A DNA stretch of 64,000 bases from Serpentinicella alkaliphila (GTDB taxonomy: Bacteria > Bacillota > Clostridia > Peptostreptococcales > Natronincolaceae). The notes below the pieces were generated by a model. The model was not told the DNA's origin. It ran no database searches and saw only the letters and a list, made by a program, of their open reading frames with translations. The position numbers and the translations under genes are program-made. The DNA is taken from the NCBI RefSeq assembly GCF_018141405.1, contig NZ_CP058648.1:2247001-2311000 (forward strand), read 5' to 3'. Positions 56,735-64,000 of the stretch are shown piece by piece (the stretch's first letter is position 1; every line of letters begins with the position of its first letter).

Positions 56735-57199
56735 ATGAGCGAATCTTTCGTTTTGTTATTTCTGCTATTACAGTAGAAGCGGAGGAGTCTGGCTTTTTTA
56801 CAACATATGAGTCCTATATAGAAGTAACTAGGTCTTTAATTTCGTCAATAAGATATCTTATTTTCCCAGTCTTTCCTATATCTATATGAACTTCTAGGGT
56901 TATTAACATTAATTATTTATTAAATACTCCATTATTGCTATAGTTATTAAAAGACTAAGAGGGGTTTTGATTAGTATTTCTCTCTCGTAAGTGGCTTATA
57001 AACTTAACTCTTTTATATCATAGAAAAATATACACCTTTAGATTCCCGAATTAAAGTTATTGGAGTTACAGTTTTTGTAACATTATTGTAGCTCTGAGAA
57101 TCTGTACCTTTAGAAATAGTACAGTTTGAATGTATTTAATTTCTTAATAATTTTACATACTTCAAAAAAACTAAGCTCCCCATAAGTCATACTTTTCAT
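56735..57199 (-). pseudogene. Decayed YkuK / DUF458 RNase H-like gene
   Basis: No long open frame exists here, but the minus strand holds pieces of a YkuK-family protein in order across frames. From ATG 57199: Met-Lys-Ser-Met-Thr-Tyr-Gly-Glu-Leu-Ser-Phe-Phe-Glu-Val, then Gly-Thr-Asp-Ser-Gln-Ser, then Leu-Glu-Val-His-Ile-Asp-Ile-Gly-Lys-Thr-Gly-Lys, then Lys-Pro-Asp-Ser-Ser-Ala-Ser-Thr-Val-Ile-Ala. These match the family's start, catalytic core and end. Several stops and frame changes separate them. A ribosome site (AGGGGTG) and a terminator are still present. Confidence 0.7.
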
Positions 57200-57357
57200 T
57201 TAGGCTACACCCCTAAGCACCTTTGTTAAAATCATACTTTTCTTAAGACAGTTATATTCTTTTTTAAAAATAATATCTTATCATATATAAGCATTACAAT
57301 TCGTACTCCATAAGGAAAATAGTAGTTTATTTTATCTGAAAAAATATTAGGATTTTA

Positions 57358-57386
57358 TTGACTAATAAAGTACTTAATGTTATTGT
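57358..57386 (+). promoter_or_regulatory. Promoter of the tetR gene
   Basis: TTGACT at 57358-57363 and TATTGT at 57381-57386 are separated by exactly 17 bases. The palindromic operator starts 3 bases after the -10, so bound repressor would block initiation. Confidence 0.6.
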
Positions 57387-57388
57387 AT

Positions 57389-57412
57389 GAATGAATACAA
57401 AACAATTCATTC
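57389..57412 (+). promoter_or_regulatory. TetR-type operator 1, at the tetR promoter
   Basis: GAATGAAT at 57389-57396 and ATTCATTC at 57405-57412 form a perfect palindrome with an 8-base centre. The same two half-sites and spacing recur at 58026-58049 before the efflux gene. Location over the transcription start suggests autorepression. Confidence 0.7.
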
Positions 57413-57429
57413 TTAGGGGTGTGTAAATA

Positions 57430-58002
57430 TTGAAAAATACTAAAATTGAAATATTTAATAATGCAAAAGAAGTATTTAGTGAAAAGGGATTTAAAGAAAC
57501 CAGTATAGCGATTATTACAAAGAAGACAGGAATTGGTGTAGGTACCTTTTACAATTTCTATTTTTCAAAGGAAGAGCTGTTTTTAGAAATCTTTTATGTT
57601 GAGAGTATTAAATTAAAAGATGAGATAATGAAAGATATCGATATTGATGATGATCCTGTATGTATACTAAAAGAAGTTATTTCAAAACTTTTTAAAGGTA
57701 TGAAGGATAATTCAATATTAAGAGAATGGTATAATAGGGAAACTTTCTTCAAGATATTAGAAAAGGTTAAAGAGGGAAGTGGAAATAAAAAAGAAGACTT
57801 ATTTTATAACTTTTTTAACGATACATTTAAAAAGTGGCAATCGGAGGGAAAGATAAGAAAAGATATTGACTCTGAGTATATATTAGCTTTATTTAATTCT
57901 TTGTGTTTTGTGGATCTTCATATTGAAGAAATAGGTGGAGAATTTTTCCCTAAAACAATGGATTACTTAGTTGAATTTATTGTAAAAGGTCTTATGGTAT
58001 AA
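57430..58002 (+). CDS. TetR/AcrR-family transcriptional regulator
   Basis: The 190-aa product has the N-terminal TetR helix-turn-helix (about 10-50: Phe-Lys-Glu-Thr-Ser-Ile, Gly-Ile-Gly-Val-Gly-Thr-Phe-Tyr-Asn-Phe-Tyr-Phe-Ser-Lys-Glu-Glu-Leu) and a helical ligand domain with no known ligand. A TTG start follows GGGGTGTG by 7 bases. It lies between two matching operators and before a MATE pump, so it probably represses itself and the pump until a substrate binds. Confidence 0.88.
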   Translation: MKNTKIEIFNNAKEVFSEKGFKETSIAIITKKTGIGVGTFYNFYFSKEELFLEIFYVESIKLKDEIMKDIDIDDDPVCILKEVISKLFKGMKDNSILREWYNRETFFKILEKVKEGSGNKKEDLFYNFFNDTFKKWQSEGKIRKDIDSEYILALFNSLCFVDLHIEEIGGEFFPKTMDYLVEFIVKGLMV

Positions 58003-58009
58003 GGCCTTT
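57985..58009 (+). other. Hairpin at the tetR gene end
   Basis: AAAGGTCTTAT at 57985-57995 pairs with ATAAGGCCTTT at 57999-58009 with one G-T wobble. It spans the tetR stop codon. An A-run follows rather than a T-run, so it is not a clear terminator on the plus strand. Confidence 0.4.
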
Positions 58010-58025
58010 GTAAAAAAAAATAAAT

Positions 58026-58049
58026 GAATGAATAACCAAATATTCATTC
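58026..58049 (+). promoter_or_regulatory. TetR-type operator 2, before the MATE gene
   Basis: GAATGAAT at 58026-58033 and ATTCATTC at 58042-58049 with an 8-base centre, the same design as operator 1. It ends 22 bases before the MATE start codon. No strong separate promoter is seen, so it may act on read-through from tetR or on a weak local promoter. Confidence 0.7.
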
Positions 58050-58071
58050 TGGATAAGTGGAGGTTATAATT

Positions 58072-59451
58072 ATGCAAGAAATTAGAAATGAAATGAATGT
58101 GGATGACCCAGTAAGAGAGGAGTTTCTAACTAAAGCATTAGGATGTTTGATGCTTAAAAATATTCTACCAGCAGTTACTTCTGTGCTATTTATACTTTTA
58201 TATCAGATGGTTGATGGGATTTTAGTTGGTAGAAGGCTTGGACCGGAAGCTCTAGCTTCGGTTAATATTCTCTACCCTATAATTGCTTTAATTTCTGGTT
58301 TAGCGATTATGATTGGTGTAGGTGGAAATGCAAAAATAGCTGTGCTTTTAGGAAAAGGGGAGACATCAAAGGCTCGTAGTATACTTAGTCTAATTGTGTT
58401 AGTAGGTATTGGTATAGGGTTAGGAAGTAATATTATTATACTTTTGGCCAATAGAAGCATTTTAGTTTTTCTAGGAACAAGCGGATCTTTAGGGTACTTT
58501 GCAGGTGAATATTTAAATGTCCTACACTTCTTTTTTACACCAATGATATTAATTTTTATATTAGAACAGTCCGTAAGAAATGATGGAAGGGCAAATTTTG
58601 CTACGGGATTAATGGGAGCAACTGCAGTTTTAAATATATTTTTAGACTATTTGTTTCTTTTTAGGTTTAATATGGGAATTGGTGGTGCAGCTTTAGCGAC
58701 AGGAATTTCACAGTCCTTAGGCGCAATTATCTTTTTAGGTTATTTTATTAATAAAACTAAAAGAAAGGTTTCAGGTTTAAGCTTTGGAGATATATCTGGA
58801 AGTAGTCGTGAAATTATCCCAATAGTAGGGAATGGCTCCTCTGAATTATTTAACAGTATTGCTCTAGGAATAACTACCTTTATATATAATAAACTAATAA
58901 TAAACTATGTTGGTGCTTTAGGGGTAGCGGCCTTTACAATTGTTCAGTATATAATGTTCATAGGTATTGCTATATTCATAGGAATGGCAAATGGAAGTCA
59001 ACCAATAATTAGCTATAATTTTGGCGGTGGGTTAATGGATCGAGTATACGGTGCTTTGAAACGATTATTAACAGTATCTACCATATTATCTCTTATAATA
59101 TTTTTAATAATTAGAGTAAAGGCCGAATCATTGGTAGAAATTTTTATCCCCGGAGAACCAGAAGCTATAAAGCTCACATTACGGGTAGCAATATATATGA
59201 GTTGGTCAATTCTCTTTATGCCAGTAGGTATAATTGGTTCAGTGTATTTTACAGCACTTGAAAAGCCAAAAAAGTCCTTAGTAGTTGCAGCTTCTCAAAG
59301 CATCATATTTACAATCCTGGGATTGATAACTTTTCCACTTGTTTTGGGTGACATAGGTATTTGGATTACACCGGTTTTTGCTGAAGGGGTAACGTCATTA
59401 GTTGCTATTTTATTAATGTATAGGTGGAAGAAACAAAACTATGCGTATTAA
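58072..59451 (+). CDS. MATE-family multidrug/cation efflux transporter
   Basis: The 459-aa product has about 12 membrane segments in two homologous halves and the MATE start pattern: Gln-Met-Val-Asp-Gly-Ile-Leu-Val-Gly-Arg-Arg-Leu-Gly with Ala-Leu-Ala-Ser-Val-Asn. It resembles the MepA-like branch, exchanging protons or sodium for drugs. I use ATG 58072, preceded by GTGGAGGT. Position after a TetR gene with shared operators supports substrate-induced efflux. Substrates cannot be told. Confidence 0.88.
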   Translation: MQEIRNEMNVDDPVREEFLTKALGCLMLKNILPAVTSVLFILLYQMVDGILVGRRLGPEALASVNILYPIIALISGLAIMIGVGGNAKIAVLLGKGETSKARSILSLIVLVGIGIGLGSNIIILLANRSILVFLGTSGSLGYFAGEYLNVLHFFFTPMILIFILEQSVRNDGRANFATGLMGATAVLNIFLDYLFLFRFNMGIGGAALATGISQSLGAIIFLGYFINKTKRKVSGLSFGDISGSSREIIPIVGNGSSELFNSIALGITTFIYNKLIINYVGALGVAAFTIVQYIMFIGIAIFIGMANGSQPIISYNFGGGLMDRVYGALKRLLTVSTILSLIIFLIIRVKAESLVEIFIPGEPEAIKLTLRVAIYMSWSILFMPVGIIGSVYFTALEKPKKSLVVAASQSIIFTILGLITFPLVLGDIGIWITPVFAEGVTSLVAILLMYRWKKQNYAY

Positions 59452-59462
59452 CATAGTTTTAT
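59435..59462 (+). terminator. AT-rich terminator-like hairpin after the MATE gene
   Basis: AAAACTATG at 59435-59443 pairs perfectly with CATAGTTTT at 59452-59460. It overlaps the gene's last codons and is bidirectional in form. Confidence 0.5.
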
Positions 59463-59694
59463 AAAAGTCAAACTACTAGTTTAAAAGAATTAAAGGAAAT
59501 AGTAATTATTAGTTATACTCTAGGTAATTTTGACGATTAAAAAATATTTTTTAAATAGGTATATGGTCACAAAATATCAAATTTAAAAACCGTTTAATTG
59601 GGATAGTAACAATATTTGTGTTAAGTGATATTAAGTAATGTCTCTACTTATTATAGAAAAACATTGTTAGATACAAAAAATAGCCGACTATGAT
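59463..59694. other. AT-rich gap with no recognised feature
   Basis: I see no gene, RNA or clear repeat here beyond an A/T palindrome near 59,545. It separates the accessory stretch from ftsK. Confidence 0.5.
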
Positions 59695-59723
59695 TTGTAG
59701 AATTAACAATTATAGTGTAAAAT
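59695..59723 (+). promoter_or_regulatory. Possible promoter of ftsK
   Basis: TTGTAG at 59695-59700 and TAAAAT at 59718-59723 are separated by exactly 17 bases, about 60 bases before the chosen ftsK start. Confidence 0.5.
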
Positions 59724-59781
59724 ATATATGTTAAACTTATTTACTAAATTTGGTTTTAATGTCATAATGGGGTGTGATGAA

Positions 59782-62025
59782 TTGCCTAGGAAAACGAAGT
59801 CAAAAAAGAAGATTAATACACTAAAGAATTTTAAACATGCTAATGAGGTCTACGGGATTTGCACTATAGCCTTTGGATTAATATTATTAGCTGCTATGCA
59901 AACTAGGGGAGCTGGCCAAATTGGCGAGTGGGTTAGACTATTGTTTATGGGACTGTTTTCAACGGTTGCGTTAATTATCCCATATATAATAGTTTTTTTA
60001 GGCATTTTATTTTTTACTAATAAATCCTTTTCAAAGGTAAGAAACACAATATATTTTACTATGTTTTTTCTATGTATTTTAGTATTTAAAACATTATTGG
60101 ATAAAACAATACTTGATGGTCTAATTACATTGAAATTAAGTGAACTGGTATCTAGTTCTTTTGCTATAGGGTCAGAGGGAATTGGCGGCGGATTAGTAGG
60201 TACATTAATTACAAGTGCTTTAGTAGGGCTTTTAGGTTATTACGGTAGCTATATAGTAGTAGTTGCTACCTTTATCATATGTACTATGCTGTATACTAAA
60301 ACATCATTATTACAATTATTAGTTAATATTAAGAAGATTTTAATGAAACCGATTGAAATGATAAGTTTTGAAAGAAAAGCAAAACCTAAAAAAGAAACGA
60401 TAAAAATAAACATACCTTCTGAACCAGCTGAAACTCACATTAATAAGGTTGAACAAAATATCGAGGAAAAAATAAAAATATTAGATTATACGGACATTAA
60501 TAGTAAGGCATCACTAGTTGAAGCTGTTGAAGAACCGGTTTTAGATGCGGAAGAGTTAGAGGAAATTAATGAAATTTCTACTTCTAAGCTACAAAAGCAA
60601 AGTAGCATTCAATATATATTGCCTGAAACTGCATTATTAAATCAGCTCGAGGTTACTGTAAATAAGGATGATAGAAAAAATATCCAGTTAAAAGCAAAAA
60701 AATTAGAAGATACTTTAAGAAATTTTGGAGTTCAAGCTAAAATTTTACAAGTAAATAAAGGTCCAACAGTTACGAGATTTGAGCTACAGCCAGATACCGG
60801 GGTTAAAGTAAGTAAGATTGTAAATTTAAGTGATGATATTGCACTTAATCTAGCGGCACCTGCCATAAGGATAGAAGCACCTATTCCAGGAAAAGCTGCA
60901 GTTGGAATAGAAATACCAAATGATATAGTTTCAATGGTTACCCTTAGGGAAATGATTGAGCAAGAGGCATTTAGTAATAGTAATTTAAGATTACCATTTA
61001 TTTTAGGTAAGGATGTATCAGGAAGCCCAATTATTGGAGATATTGCTCAAATGCCCCATTTACTAATAGCAGGGGCAACAGGTTCAGGAAAAAGTGTTTG
61101 TATAAATACTTTAATTTTAAGTATACTCTATAGATTTACACCAGAGTCTGTAAGACTCTTACTGATAGATCCTAAGGTAGTTGAGCTAAATCAATATAAT
61201 GGAGTACCGCATTTATTAATTCCAGTTGTTACTGATGCAAAGAGAGCAACTAGCGCCTTGAATTGGGCAGTTCAGGAAATGATACAAAGGTATAAAAGCT
61301 TTGCTGAAAATGGTGTAAAGGATATTTTAGGTTATAATGAAAAGTATAAGGATAATAAAATGCCTTATATAGTTATAATTATAGATGAATTAGCGGATTT
61401 AATGATGGTTGCTCCAAATGATGTAGAGGATGCAATTTGTAGGCTTGCTCAAATGGCAAGAGCAGCAGGCTTACATTTAATTATTGCTACACAAAGGCCA
61501 TCTGTAGATGTTATTACTGGTATTATCAAGGCTAACATTCCATCTAGGATTGCCTTTTCCGTTGCTTCTCAAACTGACTCGAGAACTATATTAGATATGG
61601 GTGGGGCAGAAAAGCTTTTAGGTAAGGGTGATATGCTATACTATCCAATAGGATATAATAAGCCATTAAGAGTTCAGGCTTCCTTTGTTTCTGAAAAGGA
61701 AGTTGAGAGAGTTGTTACATTTATAAAAGAACAGCTAAATCCTATGTATGAAGAAGAAGTTATTGATACAATCAGTAAAAATAATACAAATATGGTCAAT
61801 AATGAGGATATAGATGAGCTGTTTGATGATGCTTTAAGGGTTATTGTAGAAAGTAATCAAGCTTCAATTTCAATGCTTCAAAGAAGGTTAAAGATTGGGT
61901 ATAATCGTGCTGCTAGATTAATAGATGATATGGAGGCGAGGGGTTATATAGGTCCTCACGAAGGTAGTAAGCCTAGACAGGTATTAATAGAGAATGTAGA
62001 TATTCCAAGCAAAGAGGCACGATAA
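59782..62025 (+). CDS. ftsK: DNA translocase FtsK/SpoIIIE
   Basis: This ATPase pumps chromosomal DNA through the division or sporulation septum. The product (about 747 aa) has four N-terminal membrane helices (about 20-190), an acidic linker, and the RecA-like motor with Walker A Gly-Ala-Thr-Gly-Ser-Gly-Lys-Ser at about 430. Walker B is Ile-Ile-Asp-Glu-Leu-Ala-Asp, and a gamma winged helix for KOPS/SRS reading is at the end. I use TTG 59782 after GGGGTGTGATG; ATG 59728 has no ribosome site. Position matches spoIIIE. Confidence 0.94.
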   Translation: MPRKTKSKKKINTLKNFKHANEVYGICTIAFGLILLAAMQTRGAGQIGEWVRLLFMGLFSTVALIIPYIIVFLGILFFTNKSFSKVRNTIYFTMFFLCILVFKTLLDKTILDGLITLKLSELVSSSFAIGSEGIGGGLVGTLITSALVGLLGYYGSYIVVVATFIICTMLYTKTSLLQLLVNIKKILMKPIEMISFERKAKPKKETIKINIPSEPAETHINKVEQNIEEKIKILDYTDINSKASLVEAVEEPVLDAEELEEINEISTSKLQKQSSIQYILPETALLNQLEVTVNKDDRKNIQLKAKKLEDTLRNFGVQAKILQVNKGPTVTRFELQPDTGVKVSKIVNLSDDIALNLAAPAIRIEAPIPGKAAVGIEIPNDIVSMVTLREMIEQEAFSNSNLRLPFILGKDVSGSPIIGDIAQMPHLLIAGATGSGKSVCINTLILSILYRFTPESVRLLLIDPKVVELNQYNGVPHLLIPVVTDAKRATSALNWAVQEMIQRYKSFAENGVKDILGYNEKYKDNKMPYIVIIIDELADLMMVAPNDVEDAICRLAQMARAAGLHLIIATQRPSVDVITGIIKANIPSRIAFSVASQTDSRTILDMGGAEKLLGKGDMLYYPIGYNKPLRVQASFVSEKEVERVVTFIKEQLNPMYEEEVIDTISKNNTNMVNNEDIDELFDDALRVIVESNQASISMLQRRLKIGYNRAARLIDDMEARGYIGPHEGSKPRQVLIENVDIPSKEAR

Positions 62026-62073
62026 CAATTATAAGCATATTACTATATATAAGAATAGAAGGGAATACAAAAA

Positions 62074-63420
62074 ATGAAATTATCAATATATGTTGAATCA
62101 CTAGGATGTTCAAAAAATTTAGTTGACGCAGAATTTATGTTAGGTATTTTAAACAAACATGGTTATAAGCTTACTAATAATGAAGATAATGCAGATGTAG
62201 TAATTATAAATACATGTGGCTTTATCGAATCAGCAAAGCAGGAATCAATAAACAAAATTATTGAGTTAGGTCAGCTAAAAGAAAACAAACTAAAGCTATT
62301 AGTTGTTTCAGGCTGCTTGGCTGAAAGGTATCATGAAGAGCTAGTAAGGGAACTACCAGAAGTAGATGCAGTAGTAGGTACTGGAAATTATAATGAAATC
62401 ATTGAAATAATTAACGAGGGACTTGCTGATCAGAGTAAGAAGATAATAAAGATAGGGAATGTTGACAGCTTGTATGACGAATCATTGCCTAGATATCAAA
62501 CAACTCCAAGTCATATGGCTTATGTAAAAATAGCAGATGGCTGTGATAATCACTGTACTTATTGTATTATTCCAAAGTTAAGAGGCAAATATAGAAGTAG
62601 GAAGATTGAGCATATTGAAAAAGAAGTAAAAGAGCTGGCGGAAAAGGGCGTAAAGGAAATAATTTTAATTGCACAAGATACTACCCAATATGGAATAGAT
62701 TTATATAATGATTATAAGCTATATGAATTACTAAATCTTTTATCGAAAATTGAAGGGATAGAATGGATTAGACTTCTTTATTCTTATCCTGAAAGGATTA
62801 CTGATGAACTAATTGATGTGTTAGCAAATAATCCAAAGGTTTGTAAATATCTAGACTTACCAATTCAGCATTGTAGTGATCCTGTTCTTAAAAAGATGAA
62901 TAGAAGAACCACTAAACAGGATTTAACAAATTTAATGAACAAACTTAAAAAAGAAGTTCCTGGAATAGTGTTAAGAACTACATTAATAGTTGGTTTCCCA
63001 GGAGAAGAAGAAAAGCATTTTGAAGAGCTCCTTGAGTTCGTTGAAACTATTAAATTTGATAAGCTAGGAGTGTTTACCTATTCTCAGGAAGAGGATACCC
63101 CAGCAGCTAAGCTTCCAGACCAAATAGATGAGGAAGTTAAAATAGAGAGACAAAGAATAATAATGGAGAAGCAACAACTTATATCATTAGAAAGAAATCA
63201 AGAGAAAATAGGGTTTATAATAGATGTTTTAATTGAAGAGAAGTTTAGTGATAATAATGAATTCATCGGAAGGTCTCAGGGGGACGCACCAGAAATTGAT
63301 GGATTAGTATATGTTAATGCTAAAGACGAATTAAAAATTGGAGATATCTATAGAGTAAAAATAACCCAGGCGTTAGAATATGATTTAATGGGAGAGGTTG
63401 TAGATGAATTTAGCAAATAA
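62074..63420 (+). CDS. rimO: Ribosomal protein S12 methylthiotransferase RimO
   Basis: RimO adds a methylthio group to an Asp of S12, using two 4Fe-4S clusters. The 448-aa product has the N-terminal UPF0004 domain (Leu-Gly-Cys-Ser-Lys-Asn and Asn-Thr-Cys-Gly-Phe-Ile-Glu), the radical SAM Cys-x3-Cys-x2-Cys (Cys-Asp-Asn-His-Cys-Thr-Tyr-Cys) and a C-terminal TRAM domain. The Gly-Phe-Ile-Glu-Ser-Ala version favours RimO over MiaB. It overlaps pgsA by 17 bases. Confidence 0.95.
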   Translation: MKLSIYVESLGCSKNLVDAEFMLGILNKHGYKLTNNEDNADVVIINTCGFIESAKQESINKIIELGQLKENKLKLLVVSGCLAERYHEELVRELPEVDAVVGTGNYNEIIEIINEGLADQSKKIIKIGNVDSLYDESLPRYQTTPSHMAYVKIADGCDNHCTYCIIPKLRGKYRSRKIEHIEKEVKELAEKGVKEIILIAQDTTQYGIDLYNDYKLYELLNLLSKIEGIEWIRLLYSYPERITDELIDVLANNPKVCKYLDLPIQHCSDPVLKKMNRRTTKQDLTNLMNKLKKEVPGIVLRTTLIVGFPGEEEKHFEELLEFVETIKFDKLGVFTYSQEEDTPAAKLPDQIDEEVKIERQRIIMEKQQLISLERNQEKIGFIIDVLIEEKFSDNNEFIGRSQGDAPEIDGLVYVNAKDELKIGDIYRVKITQALEYDLMGEVVDEFSK

Positions 63421-63946
63421 GTTAACAGTTTTAAGGATTTTTTTAATTCCTGTTTTTATGATTTTTCTTTTAAATAGGCTAGAGATTCCATATGGTGCAA
63501 GTATAGCAGCAGGTATTTTTATAATCGCTGCAATCACAGACGCTTTAGATGGATATATAGCTAGAAAAAAGAATCAAATAACTACACTAGGTAAGTTTAT
63601 GGATCCATTGGCTGATAAACTTTTAGTTTCTTCTGCTTTAATTTCATTAGTTCAAATGGGTAAGATTTCTGTTATAGCTGTAGTAATTATTATTGCCCGT
63701 GAATTTACTATTAGTATTCTAAGGGCAGTTGCAGCATCAGAAGGTATAGTGATTTCTGCAAGCTGGTGGGGAAAGGGAAAAACTATTACTCAAATAGTTG
63801 CTATAGTTGCATTACTAATTAATAACTTCCCATTTTCTTATATTAACTTTCCGTTTGACATAATAATGACATGGGTAGCTGTACTATTTACAGTTGTTTC
63901 AGGTGTAGACTATATAAGAATTAATAAACATATTTTACGAGGATAA
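63404..63946 (+). CDS. pgsA: CDP-diacylglycerol-glycerol-3-phosphate 3-phosphatidyltransferase
   Basis: PgsA makes phosphatidylglycerophosphate from the CDP-diacylglycerol that CdsA supplies. The 180-aa membrane protein has the CDP-alcohol signature Asp-x2-Asp-Gly-x2-Ala-Arg-x8-Gly-x3-Asp-x3-Asp, seen in Asp-Ala-Leu-Asp-Gly-Tyr-Ile-Ala-Arg and Phe-Met-Asp-Pro-Leu-Ala-Asp. The start lies in the end of rimO. The rest of the window to 64,000 holds no further gene start. Confidence 0.95.
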   Translation: MNLANKLTVLRIFLIPVFMIFLLNRLEIPYGASIAAGIFIIAAITDALDGYIARKKNQITTLGKFMDPLADKLLVSSALISLVQMGKISVIAVVIIIAREFTISILRAVAASEGIVISASWWGKGKTITQIVAIVALLINNFPFSYINFPFDIIMTWVAVLFTVVSGVDYIRINKHILRG

Positions 63947-64000
63947 ATTATACTTGCCTATATCCCATCTTTGACAGTTAATAAAGAAAAAAAGCTTGTA

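Noticed and set aside
51372-59728. Prophage or integrative element
   Set aside because: One virus-like gene is present, but no integrase, portal, terminase, capsid or attachment repeats were seen.

Overview
The window reads as the chromosome of a motile, low-GC, Gram-positive anaerobe of the Clostridia. The evidence is AT-rich coding sequence with strong GGAGG-type ribosome sites, frequent TTG and GTG starts, a FliY-type flagellar switch, PolC, the DXP/MEP isoprenoid genes dxr and ispG, and the pnp / deacetylase / M16 protease / YlmC-YmxH / TepA / SpoIIIE order known from endospore formers. An Alkaliphilus- or Natronincola-like genus is possible, but that is only a guess from gene style and order.

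Region 1 (1-19,900) is one long plus-strand fla/che operon. It starts with the tail of motB and continues fliL, fliM, fliY, cheY, fliO, fliP, fliQ, fliR, flhB, flhA, flhF, flhG, a PilZ c-di-GMP receptor, cheB, cheA, cheW, cheC, cheD, the sigma-28 gene, fapA and three small membrane or charged proteins. It encodes the export gate, the C-ring switch, flagellar placement factors, the chemotaxis phosphorelay and the late flagellar sigma factor. The order is nearly that of Bacillus subtilis.

Region 2 (19,890-22,340) is a minus-strand NfeD/flotillin membrane-microdomain pair placed between the motility operon and rpsB.

Region 3 (22,480-47,970) is housekeeping: rpsB-tsf, pyrH-frr, uppS-cdsA, dxr-rseP-ispG, a glycosyltransferase, polC, then rimP-nusA-rnpM-rplGA-infB-rbfA-nrnA-truB-ribF, rpsO, pnp, a ylxY-type deacetylase and an M16 protease. 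Several promoters, hairpins and leaders are visible.

Region 4 (47,940-59,730) is where the conserved order is interrupted. A 2,102-bp IS1634-type element (48,034-50,135) sits between the M16 protease gene and ymxH, flanked by a 90-bp direct repeat with 89 of 90 identical positions. A group IIC intron (51,425-53,330) sits just past the tepA terminator and carries a frameshifted maturase. Next comes an accessory stretch between tepA and ftsK/spoIIIE. It holds a 435-aa protein resembling virus/phage structural proteins, a tandem HD/HD-GYP protein, ppnP, a decayed YkuK/DUF458 gene on the minus strand that leaves no long open frame, and a TetR-MATE efflux pair with two matching 24-bp operators.

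Region 5 (59,700-64,000) returns to the conserved backbone with ftsK/spoIIIE, rimO and pgsA. No tRNA, rRNA or CRISPR array was seen. Functional names rest on motif and synteny recognition by eye; no database search was run.
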